A stretch of 5,509 nucleotides of DNA from JANMAT01 sp031359995 (GTDB lineage: Bacteria > Actinomycetota > Acidimicrobiia > Acidimicrobiales > Ilumatobacteraceae): positions 1 to 5,509 of the forward strand of contig JANMAT010000122.1 in NCBI GenBank assembly GCA_031359995.1, read 5' to 3'. Shown in pieces: positions 1 to 5,286 of the stretch. The first letter of the stretch is position 1. Each line of letters opens with the position of its first letter. The translations under genes and the position numbers were made by a program. Below the pieces are notes generated by a model. It searched no databases. It saw only the letters and a list, made by a program, of their open reading frames with translations, and had not been told where the DNA came from.

Positions 1-38
1 TCACGGGCGCCCGGTGGGTGAGGTACGAGCGGTCATCT

Positions 39-52
39 GACGCCGAGGCGTC
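39..52 (-). terminator. GC-rich inverted repeat just past mscL, possible terminator
   Basis: The sequence GACGCC-GA-GGCGTC is a perfect 6-base inverted repeat that starts 7 bases beyond the mscL stop codon. In RNA read leftwards it would form a 5 to 6 bp GC stem with a very small loop. No U-tract follows, so it is not a classical intrinsic terminator. Many high-GC actinobacterial terminators lack the U-tract, so transcription ending here is plausible but unproven. Positions 1-38 hold no gene that I can support. Confidence 0.4.
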
Positions 53-59
53 CGATGGG

Positions 60-458
60 TCAGCGCGACTTCAGCGAGTCGCGGATCTCGGTGAGCAGCT
101 CGACCTCGCTCGGGCCGGCCTCCTCTGGCTGAGCCTTGCGCATCTTGTTGTACGCCTTCACGATCAGGAACACGACCAGGCCGACCATCACGAAGTTGAT
201 GAGCGCCGTGACAAGCCCACCGATCGGGATGAAGCTGCCGTTCGCGGTGATGCCCTTGGCGCTGAAGTCGGGCTGGCTGCCACCGAAGATGGCCCCGAGG
301 ATGCCGCCCACGATGCCCGGGCTCTTGTCGTTGCCGGTCACCGCGCCGACGACCGTGATGAACGCTGCGCCCATGACGAAGGCGACGGCGATCTCCACCA
401 GGTTGCCGTGCGACAGGAACTCCTTGAACTCCTGGACCAGGCTCTTCTTCTCTGCCAT
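60..458 (-). CDS. mscL: Large-conductance mechanosensitive channel MscL
   Basis: This encodes a 132-residue inner-membrane channel that opens under high membrane tension and releases solutes after osmotic downshock. MscL works as a homo-oligomer, usually a pentamer. The N-terminal amphipathic region and TM1 start read FKEFLSHGNLVEIAVAFVMG (about residues 11-30), the family signature. TM2 is at about residues 78-103, ending in KAYNKMRK. The C-terminal helix carries the conserved LLTEIRD (121-127). Length is typical of the family (about 130-150). The ATG at 458 is chosen because AGAGGAGA (466-473) lies 7 bases upstream. An open frame continues 20 codons further up to 518, but it would cross that Shine-Dalgarno and the end of the upstream gene. 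The segment after TM1 (about residues 42-60, GNDKSPGIVGGILGAIFGG) is Gly-rich and lacks the MPPLG-like sequence of E. coli MscL. The gene lies 28 bases downstream of the oxidoreductase gene and is probably cotranscribed with it. Confidence 0.95.
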   Translation of the reverse strand: MAEKKSLVQEFKEFLSHGNLVEIAVAFVMGAAFITVVGAVTGNDKSPGIVGGILGAIFGGSQPDFSAKGITANGSFIPIGGLVTALINFVMVGLVVFLIVKAYNKMRKAQPEEAGPSEVELLTEIRDSLKSR

Positions 459-465
459 TGAACGT

Positions 466-473
466 TCTCCTCT
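466..473 (-). promoter_or_regulatory. Ribosome-binding site of mscL
   Basis: On the minus strand this reads AGAGGAGA, a strong Shine-Dalgarno 7 bases before the ATG at 458. It decides the mscL start against the in-frame upstream extension. It lies inside the gap after the oxidoreductase stop (487-489), so mscL can be translated independently from a shared transcript. Confidence 0.8.
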
Positions 474-486
474 GTGGTGGTGAGAG

Positions 487-2463
487 CTAGGCGTCCGCCG
501 TGGTGGAGCGGACGACACTCACTCGGGCGTCATTGAAGCACGCTCCGCCGGCCAGATCCGACAATGTGTCGGGGCACAGTGCATTGGCAGTGAGGCCGCC
601 ATCAACCGAGCGACGCCACAGGCCCTTCGGGATCAGGCACACGCCGTCGCGCAGCTCCGCATCGAGCCGTATCGGCAGCTCCAGTGCGGCGTGATCGTTG
701 AAGACGCGCACGCGCTCACCATCGGCGAGACCACGCGCCGCGGCATCGGCCGGCGCCATGTGCAGTGCGGCCGGCAACGAGTTGAACTCACCGAAGATCG
801 AATTGATGGTGCGGCTCGTGGCCGGGCTCACCAACGTCAATGGGTGGTCGCTCGACACGGCGCGGTACTGCGGCAGCGGCAGCTCGCCCTCCACGTCGTG
901 CAGGCGGGCCCGCTGACCATCATGGGTGGGGAACACGTCACGGAAGCCGACGGTGGCGCCCGCGGCCCGCAGCTCGCGCGCGCCGCCCGCCTCGTGGCCC
1001 GGGGCCACCACGCGATCGAGGAGGCGCGACGCGTCGGCATCGAAGTCGGCCGCCGGCTGCCCCAGTCGCACGGCCAGCGCGGCGATGAACTCGTTGTTGG
1101 TGCGCGACTCGCCGACGCGGTCGATGACCGCCACGATGCGGGCGAACGCGTACGAGCCGTAGCTCGCCCGCACGTCGTCGTGTTCGAAGTGGGTGGTGGC
1201 CGGCAGCACGACGTCGGCGTAGGCGGCGGTGTCGGTGAGCACCTGCTCGTGGACGACGGTGAACAGGTCGTCACGCTCCAGGCCCCGCAGCACCTTGGTC
1301 TGTTCGGGGTTCATCACCGCCGGGTTGGCACCCATGACCACCAGCACCGACACGGGCGCCTCGTCGGCGTGCTCGCCGCACAGCAGCGCGCCCAGGTGGT
1401 TCATGTTGACGTCACGGCGCGCCAGGGCGGGCGGGGCGCCCGCGGGTTCCGCCGCCGCCATCGTCACCGGCGCACCTTTGCCCGTCGACGTGAGCACGCC
1501 GGAACCGAGCACACCGAAGTGGCCGCACAACAACGGCAGCGCCAGCACGGCCCGGCAGCCGGAGCCGCCGTTGCGGTTGCGCTCCAGGCCCCAGCCCATG
1601 CGCAGGTACGACGGGCGGGTGGTGGCGTAGCGCTCGGCGAAGGTGGCGATGTCGGCGGCGGGCACGCCGCACTCGGCCTCGGCCCGCGCCAGCGTGAACG
1701 GCTCGGCGTTGGCCAGGTACTCCTCGACCCCGTCGACGTGGGCGTCCAGGAAGCCGACGTCGAGGAGGCCCTCCTCGTGCAGATGGCGCGCCAGCGCCAG
1801 CGCCAGCACCACGTCGGTGCCCGGTCGCACCGCCAGGTGCGTGGTGGCCCGTGACGCGAACGACGTGCGGCGCGGATCGACGACCACGAGCTCGGCCCCC
1901 GCCTTCACCGCCTGCTGCACGAGCGGCGCCCAGTGGCTGTGCGAGGCCACCGGATTGGCGCCCCACACCACGACCATGCGGCTGTGCACCACGTCGCGCG
2001 GATCGGCGCAGTACATGTCGCCATAGACGTCGGCGTAGGCCTGCGACGCGGTGGCGGCACAGATCGTGTGGTGCACCTTGGCCGCGCCCAGCCGACCCCA
2101 CAAGCGGTCCGACAGCACATCGGCCAACTTCCCCACCGACGAGTTGTACGTGTAGGGCACGACGCTGCCCGGGCCGTGCCGCTCCATGGCCCGTTCCACC
2201 GCCGTCGCGGTGAGCTCGATCGCCTCGTCCCACGTGCCCGGGCGGAACTGGCCCGAGCCCTTCGGACCCGTGCGGATCAGCGGGGTGAGCACACGATCGG
2301 GACCGTGCACGCGTTGGGCGTGCTTGCGCACCTTGGCGCAGATCCAGCCATCGGTCATCGGGTTGCCGGGCGCGGCGTCGATGCGCGTGATGCGACCGTC
2401 CTGCACGGTCACGTCGATGGCACACGTGTCAGGGCAGTCGAGCGGGCAGGCGGTCACGGTCAT
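487..2463 (-). CDS. Molybdopterin-dependent oxidoreductase, DMSO reductase/formate dehydrogenase superfamily
   Basis: This encodes a 658-residue catalytic subunit binding a 4Fe-4S cluster and bis-molybdopterin guanine dinucleotide; the substrate is unknown. The cluster site is at the N-terminus: C6, C10, C14 (CPLDCPDTC) and C42 in WICAKVRKH, with Lys44 as the usual electron-relay lysine after the fourth Cys. Cofactor-domain motifs follow: VVWGANP (165-171), VVDPRRT (194-200), RPGTDVVLALAL (213-224), GWGLERNRNGG (290-300), VMGANP (376-381) and ADVVLPATTHFEH (416-428). The C-terminal dinucleotide-binding domain runs from about 533 to 655, with SRTINSIFGEF near its start. Aligned by eye with NapA and FdhF, Cys135 (HHTICAATAS) falls at the Mo-ligand position, which would suit a formate dehydrogenase or nitrate reductase-like site. 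There is no Tat signal, so a cytoplasmic location is inferred. The start is the ATG at 2463, six codons before the first cluster Cys. An ATG at 2520 would add 19 residues but overlaps the divergent gene, and neither has a clear Shine-Dalgarno. No electron-transfer partner or FdhD-type chaperone is in the window. Confidence 0.9.
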   Translation of the reverse strand: MTVTACPLDCPDTCAIDVTVQDGRITRIDAAPGNPMTDGWICAKVRKHAQRVHGPDRVLTPLIRTGPKGSGQFRPGTWDEAIELTATAVERAMERHGPGSVVPYTYNSSVGKLADVLSDRLWGRLGAAKVHHTICAATASQAYADVYGDMYCADPRDVVHSRMVVVWGANPVASHSHWAPLVQQAVKAGAELVVVDPRRTSFASRATTHLAVRPGTDVVLALALARHLHEEGLLDVGFLDAHVDGVEEYLANAEPFTLARAEAECGVPAADIATFAERYATTRPSYLRMGWGLERNRNGGSGCRAVLALPLLCGHFGVLGSGVLTSTGKGAPVTMAAAEPAGAPPALARRDVNMNHLGALLCGEHADEAPVSVLVVMGANPAVMNPEQTKVLRGLERDDLFTVVHEQVLTDTAAYADVVLPATTHFEHDDVRASYGSYAFARIVAVIDRVGESRTNNEFIAALAVRLGQPAADFDADASRLLDRVVAPGHEAGGARELRAAGATVGFRDVFPTHDGQRARLHDVEGELPLPQYRAVSSDHPLTLVSPATSRTINSIFGEFNSLPAALHMAPADAAARGLADGERVRVFNDHAALELPIRLDAELRDGVCLIPKGLWRRSVDGGLTANALCPDTLSDLAGGACFNDARVSVVRSTTADA

Positions 2464-2490
2464 GGCCAGATGCTGGCACGCCGGGGTGGT

Positions 2491-2514
2491 CCCCTGTTCG
2501 CATAACGTCAGGGG
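2491..2514. promoter_or_regulatory. Inverted repeat in divergent promoter region, possible operator
   Basis: CCCCTG (2491-2496) and CAGGGG (2509-2514) form a perfect 6-base dyad around a 12-base, relatively AT-rich core, TTCGCATAACGT. It lies between the oxidoreductase start (2463) and the membrane-protein ATG (2519). The right arm includes AGGGG (2510-2514), the likely Shine-Dalgarno of the plus-strand gene, 4 bases before its ATG. The core contains CATAAC (2501-2506), a weak -10-like hexamer on the plus strand. A second small palindrome, GGGG-TGGT-CCCC (2483-2494), shares the left arm. A regulator site or an RNA hairpin masking the Shine-Dalgarno are both possible; this is inference from symmetry only. 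Confidence 0.35.
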
Positions 2515-2518
2515 CGCC

Positions 2519-3388
2519 ATGGACGAGACGACGACCACCAGTGAGCCCCGCCCCGCCCACGAGGGCGACGGCCGCCTCACGCTCGACGACCTGACCGACC
2601 GCATCGACTCGCTGCGCGTGCTGCGGGCCGCCGACCCCGACGAGGCCGGCAAGCTGCTCGAGCAGATCGGCGGCCGCGGCAAGGTGGAGCAGGACATCGT
2701 CGACCAGCAGGCCAAAGCGGCGCCGCTGTGGTTGCCCGATCGCTTCCCCGAAGCGCACCGGTTGATGATGCGCGGCCTCGAGGTGCTCGATCGCAACGGG
2801 GCGCGCAACGCCAAGATGCCCCGGCTCGGACCGTTGAAGCCGGCGGCCGAGTGGGCCGTGCAACAGGTCACGCGCTTCATCGTGAAGAGCCACCAGAACA
2901 CCCTGGTCGATCGCATCCGCAAGCTGTACGAGCGGCGCGAGGCGAACTGCGTGTGGGGCAGCCCCGAGCACATGATGCTGCGGCGGGCCCGCATCAACAT
3001 GGTGCAGGTCGAGAAGGGCTACAAGGGCAACGCGCTGGGTCTGCCCACGTTCCTGCTCGGTGGCGCGTTCCTGTCGAGCGCGGTGGGCGCCATCGGCCGG
3101 CTCATCACCAGCGCCATCAACTCGCGCATCGGCGTGATCATCTTCACCGTCGTCGCCGGCCTGCTGATGGCCGCCCTCAGCTGGGTCGTGCTGTTCTCGG
3201 CCGCCGTCGCCCGGCGCCGCATCCGCCTCAGCGTCGACGCGCCGTTGAAGGCGCTGTACGAGACGATCGGCGCCTGCGGCAACCCGCCCCGCGACGAGTC
3301 GACCACCTTCGCCGTGTTCGCCAGCATCTTCCTGGTGCTGGCCTGGATCGTCATCCCCGCCGGCCTGTTCCTGTTCCTGCGCAACTGA
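2519..3388 (+). CDS. Unrecognised protein with soluble N-terminal region and three C-terminal membrane segments
   Basis: This encodes a 289-residue protein that I do not recognise. Residues 1-18 are polar and probably disordered. Residues 19-165 look helical and soluble: charged runs such as DDLTDRIDSLRVLRAADPDEAGKL, a basic segment QNTLVDRIRKLYERREANC (126-144), and MMLRRARINMVQVEKGYKG leading to the membrane. Three hydrophobic spans follow at about 173-195, 204-230 and 263-287, the last ending in FLFLRN at the C-terminus. The loop between spans 2 and 3 begins with ARRRIRLSVD, so by the positive-inside rule this loop is cytoplasmic, as is the large N-terminal region if span 1 enters from the cytoplasm. 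No catalytic motif is visible. The start is the ATG at 2519, preceded by AGGGG (2510-2514). The frame stays open upstream to 2186, but that part lies opposite the conserved N-terminus of the oxidoreductase and is rejected. It diverges from the oxidoreductase gene and ends 32 bases from the convergent integrase stop. Confidence 0.85.
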   Translation: MDETTTTSEPRPAHEGDGRLTLDDLTDRIDSLRVLRAADPDEAGKLLEQIGGRGKVEQDIVDQQAKAAPLWLPDRFPEAHRLMMRGLEVLDRNGARNAKMPRLGPLKPAAEWAVQQVTRFIVKSHQNTLVDRIRKLYERREANCVWGSPEHMMLRRARINMVQVEKGYKGNALGLPTFLLGGAFLSSAVGAIGRLITSAINSRIGVIIFTVVAGLLMAALSWVVLFSAAVARRRIRLSVDAPLKALYETIGACGNPPRDESTTFAVFASIFLVLAWIVIPAGLFLFLRN

Positions 3389-3391
3389 GCA

Positions 3392-3405
3392 CTTAGGCTC
3401 CTGAG
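3392..3405. repeat. Small imperfect stem-loop between convergent genes
   Basis: CTTAG (3392-3396), loop GCTC, CTGAG (3401-3405) can pair over 5 positions including one G-U. It lies in the 32-base gap (3389-3420) between the stop codons of the membrane-protein gene and the integrase. The gap holds no gene. Nothing resembling a tRNA 3' end is visible. The hairpin is weak and has no U-tract, so a terminator role is only possible. This gap is also the most likely place for an attachment-site core. Confidence 0.25.
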
Positions 3406-3420
3406 CAGGGCAAACGTGCG

Positions 3421-4539
3421 CTAGACAGGCCCTCGTGACACGAGGCTGACACGGGAGTCCCCGAAGGCCGCGTCGATCGCGGTCCTCGTGCGCTCCTCTT
3501 CGTCGGGCCAAAGGTGGCTGTAGACGTCGAGGGTCATCGCCGCCGACGAGTGCCCCAGCCGGGCCGACACCGCCTTCACCGAGCACCCGTTGGCGATGAG
3601 CAGCGAGGCGTACACGTGGCGCAGCGCGTGGAAACCCTCCCCCGCCGGCGTGCCCACCTTGTCGGCGGCGCGTCGCCACACTGCGTTCCACGACTGCCGC
3701 GCCATCGGCTCCCCGGTGACGGTCGGGAACAGGAGTCCATCGCGCCCGGTCCCGTAGATGCGCACGTGCTCCGCCAGGGCGTCGAGTACGACCGTGGGCG
3801 CGGGGATGGTGCGATCAGACGTGACGGTCTTCGGTGGGCCCCAGCGTGGCGCCTGGCCGTCCTCGGTGACGAGCTGGCGGTCGATACGCACCGTGCGGCG
3901 CAGGAAGTCCACGCGGTCGATCGTGAGCCCCAGGAGCTCGCCCTGGCGCAGCCCGCACCCGGCGCCCAGGATGACGGCGGCCCGGTAGCGCGGTGGCATC
4001 TCCGCGGCGATGCGGTGGACCAGGTCGAGCGGTAGCGGCTGCACCTGGGTGCGGTGTGCTCGAGGTCGCTTCACGCCGGCTGCTGGGTTCGATGCGATGA
4101 GCTGGTCGCGCATGGCGCAGCGAAGGATCGTCGAGAGGTGCTGGTGCAGCAGCTTGACGGTGCCCGGTGCGCTCTCGGCGGCGCGGGCCGTGAAGAACGC
4201 TTGCACCTCGGTGGGACGGATCGCACCGAGCGGTCGGTCGCCGAAGGCGGGTAGGAGGTAGCGGCGAAGGTTCCCGTTGATCCGTTCGCGAGTCTGTGGG
4301 CGCAGGTCGACGGCATCGGCAAGCCATCGCTCGGCGTAGGCCCCGAACGTCAGGCGACCGGCCGAGCGGTCAACGTAGGCACCGCTGAGCTTGGAGTGCT
4401 CGACGCTGGTCAGCCATGCCTCAGCGTCGACCTTCCGATCGAAGGTGCGGGATCTGCTGGCGTTGTCCGGTGTCCGCCATCGGGCGCGAAACCCGATGGT
4501 CTTGTTGTTCTCGTCCGTCAGCTTCGCGATGCTGCCCAC
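3421..4539 (-). CDS. int: Tyrosine recombinase (phage-type site-specific integrase)
   Basis: This encodes a 372-residue site-specific recombinase expected to join attP and attB, and with a directionality factor to excise the element. Residues 1-55 are a small basic arm-type DNA-binding region (GFRARWRTPD...SRTFDRKVDAEAWL). The SAM-like core-binding domain is at about 62-150 (LTFGAYAERWL...NLRRYLLPAFGDRPL). The catalytic domain covers about 165-350. All six active-site positions are visible: Arg198 in GCGLRQGELLGL, Lys237 in GPPKTVTSDR, His304 and Arg307 in HALRH, His330 in LGHSS, and the nucleophile Tyr340 in LDVYSH. Length is normal for actinobacterial element integrases. The start is the GTG at 4539, 4 bases after the stop of the upstream regulator, which suggests translational coupling. 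The frame is open up to 4947, but that part shadows the regulator gene. A GAGGCGG about 12 bases before the GTG is a distant Shine-Dalgarno candidate. The protein appears intact and probably active. Confidence 0.95.
   Translation of the reverse strand: MGSIAKLTDENNKTIGFRARWRTPDNASRSRTFDRKVDAEAWLTSVEHSKLSGAYVDRSAGRLTFGAYAERWLADAVDLRPQTRERINGNLRRYLLPAFGDRPLGAIRPTEVQAFFTARAAESAPGTVKLLHQHLSTILRCAMRDQLIASNPAAGVKRPRAHRTQVQPLPLDLVHRIAAEMPPRYRAAVILGAGCGLRQGELLGLTIDRVDFLRRTVRIDRQLVTEDGQAPRWGPPKTVTSDRTIPAPTVVLDALAEHVRIYGTGRDGLLFPTVTGEPMARQSWNAVWRRAADKVGTPAGEGFHALRHVYASLLIANGCSVKAVSARLGHSSAAMTLDVYSHLWPDEEERTRTAIDAAFGDSRVSLVSRGPV
3431..3445. repeat. 15-bp palindrome at the 3' end of int
   Basis: CCTCGTG-A-CACGAGG is a perfect 7-base inverted repeat with a one-base centre, within the last codons of the integrase and 43 bases past the stop of the convergent membrane-protein gene. 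As RNA it would fold with a 5 bp stem and 5-base loop in either direction. No U-tract follows on either strand. It could be a bidirectional transcription stop, or a recombinase-binding site near the element end. A direct repeat TGACACG (3436-3442 and 3447-3453) overlaps it. Confidence 0.35.
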
Positions 4540-4543
4540 GGGG

Positions 4544-5197
4544 TCAGTCTGCCGCCTCGTCGTTCGGTGAGACGCCGGGTGGCAGCGGTCGGCCTTGTGT
4601 GTCCCACCAGAGGGCTTTGCGTTCGCCCGGTTCGAGGTCGCTGACGACGGCGGTGCAGGCTGCGTCAACCAGGCTGCGGAGCTTCTGCAGGTGGGTTGCA
4701 ACCGTGATCGCGTTGCCGGGGAGTCGCCCGGCCGATTCGCGCATCCAATCGACTTCGTTGGCGATAGCGGTGACGACCGGCCAGCGTTGGGCGGCGCGCT
4801 GGTAGGTGGCCGGCGCGTTGTTCCAGTAGTTCGCCTCGTTTGGGCCGCCTTCGTAGAGCACGGGGCTCTTGAACGTGAGCCACTTCCGGACCATCTGAGG
4901 GAGCAGGCTCCACGAGGGCACGACGGCCATATCGTTGTCGTCGTCATCGTCGAGGCAAAGCAGCGTGGCCGGGCTGACGCCGAGCGCCAGGGCGAAGTAA
5001 ACGAGCTCGTCGGTGGTGACCTTGCGCTCCGCCTTCTCGGCCCGGGCGATGGCCGATCGGTCGAGCGGATAGCCGAGCGCGTTCAAGGCCAGGGCGACGT
5101 CGGCCTGTGTCTTGCCCTGCTTCTCGCGGACAGTCCGAAGCCGACGGGCAACGACCTGGGCGGGGGTGAGCGTTGGGCGCTTGTGTGAGGTTCGCAC
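4544..5197 (-). CDS. XRE-type helix-turn-helix regulator, probable element repressor
   Basis: This encodes a 217-residue DNA-binding protein. Residues 14-83 match the XRE/Cro fold by eye: VARRLRTVREKQGKTQADVALALNALG, then a recognition-helix region DRSAIARAEKAERKVTTDEL and VYFALALGVSPATLL. An acidic linker LDDDDDND follows (82-89). The C-terminal part (about 90-217) contains MVRKWLTF, YWNNAPATYQRAAQRWP, a helical EVDWMRESAGRLPG stretch and a Trp-containing KALWWDTQGRPLPPG tail; I do not recognise this as a named domain. There is no Ser/Lys peptidase signature typical of CI/LexA autocleavage that I can see. The start is the GTG at 5197. There is no Shine-Dalgarno, but a -10-like TAACAT ends 6 bases upstream, so the mRNA may be leaderless. 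It is read toward int with a 4-base gap and faces away from xis, the usual place for a repressor controlling integration versus excision. Repressor rather than activator is inferred from context. Confidence 0.85.
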   Translation of the reverse strand: MRTSHKRPTLTPAQVVARRLRTVREKQGKTQADVALALNALGYPLDRSAIARAEKAERKVTTDELVYFALALGVSPATLLCLDDDDDNDMAVVPSWSLLPQMVRKWLTFKSPVLYEGGPNEANYWNNAPATYQRAAQRWPVVTAIANEVDWMRESAGRLPGNAITVATHLQKLRSLVDAACTAVVSDLEPGERKALWWDTQGRPLPPGVSPNDEAAD

Positions 5198-5203
5198 ACG
5201 GCG

Positions 5204-5231
5204 ATGTTACCACTGCACAGACGGCATGCAA
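5204..5231 (-). promoter_or_regulatory. Candidate promoter for the regulator-int pair
   Basis: Read on the minus strand: TTGCAT (5226-5231), a 16-base spacer, then TAACAT (5204-5209). The -10 matches 4 of 6 consensus positions and the -35 matches 3 of 6. Six bases separate the -10 from the G of the regulator GTG at 5197, so transcription would begin at or next to the start codon and give a leaderless mRNA. It overlaps the opposed candidate promoter of xis. Confidence 0.4.
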
Positions 5232-5242
5232 CGGGGTAGGGT
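5214..5242 (+). promoter_or_regulatory. Candidate promoter for the xis transcript
   Basis: TGCACA (5214-5219) and TAGGGT (5237-5242) are separated by 17 bases. The -35 matches 4 of 6 consensus positions. The -10 has the T-A-N-N-N-T pattern common in actinobacteria. The predicted start is near 5249, leaving a leader of about 38 bases before the xis ATG. Its -35 lies in a TGCA-N9-TGCA element (5214-5230) whose other half is the -35 of the opposed promoter. Confidence 0.4.
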
Positions 5243-5249
5243 GCTGATA

Positions 5250-5263
5250 TCGCTTCGTAGCGA
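5250..5263 (+). promoter_or_regulatory. Stem-loop in the xis leader, possible operator
   Basis: TCGCT (5250-5254), loop TCGT, AGCGA (5259-5263) form a perfect 5 bp hairpin. AGCGA is repeated at once (5263-5267), so a second pairing is possible. It sits at the predicted transcription start of xis and ends 13 bases before the Shine-Dalgarno GAGGTG (5277-5282). It may be a repressor-binding dyad or a 5' mRNA structure; symmetry is the only evidence. Confidence 0.3.
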
Positions 5264-5276
5264 GCGAAAATCACAC

Positions 5277-5282
5277 GAGGTG
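5277..5282 (+). promoter_or_regulatory. Ribosome-binding site of the xis-like gene
   Basis: GAGGTG ends 4 bases before the ATG at 5287 and is a good match to the anti-Shine-Dalgarno sequence. It supports this small gene being real and fixes its start. Confidence 0.7.
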
Positions 5283-5286
5283 GCAT

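Noticed and set aside
5..12. The palindrome GGGCGCCC near the window edge.
   Set aside because: An 8-base GC palindrome is expected by chance in DNA of this composition, and nothing around it supports a role.
691..1854. A long plus-strand open frame (387 codons) opposite the oxidoreductase gene.
   Set aside because: Its protein is rich in Arg, His, Gly and Ala with no domain, and the opposite strand carries a well-conserved molybdoenzyme. Long antisense frames are usual in high-GC DNA.
2186..2518. Upstream extension of the three-span membrane protein.
   Set aside because: It lies opposite the conserved 4Fe-4S region of the molybdoenzyme. The ATG at 2519 has a nearby AGGGG.
2464..3000. N-terminal extension of the molybdoenzyme up to 3000, or to the ATG at 2520.
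   Set aside because: The cluster-binding Cys motif should lie near the N-terminus. The long extension is antisense to the membrane-protein gene, and the 2520 start would overlap that gene and has no Shine-Dalgarno.
3389..3420. A tRNA 3' fragment serving as the attachment site.
   Set aside because: There is no T-arm GTTCRA-type motif, acceptor stem or CCA end in the gap or its flanks.
2429..3691. A minus-strand open frame (420 codons) across the membrane-protein gene and the integrase end.
   Set aside because: It is compositionally biased (His, Arg, Gly, Gln), spans two real genes on different strands, and shows no recognisable motif.
4540..4947. N-terminal extension of the integrase up to an ATG at 4947.
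   Set aside because: The added residues are low-complexity Ser/Thr/Arg/Pro sequence out of frame with the regulator gene. The GTG at 4539 gives a normal-length integrase.
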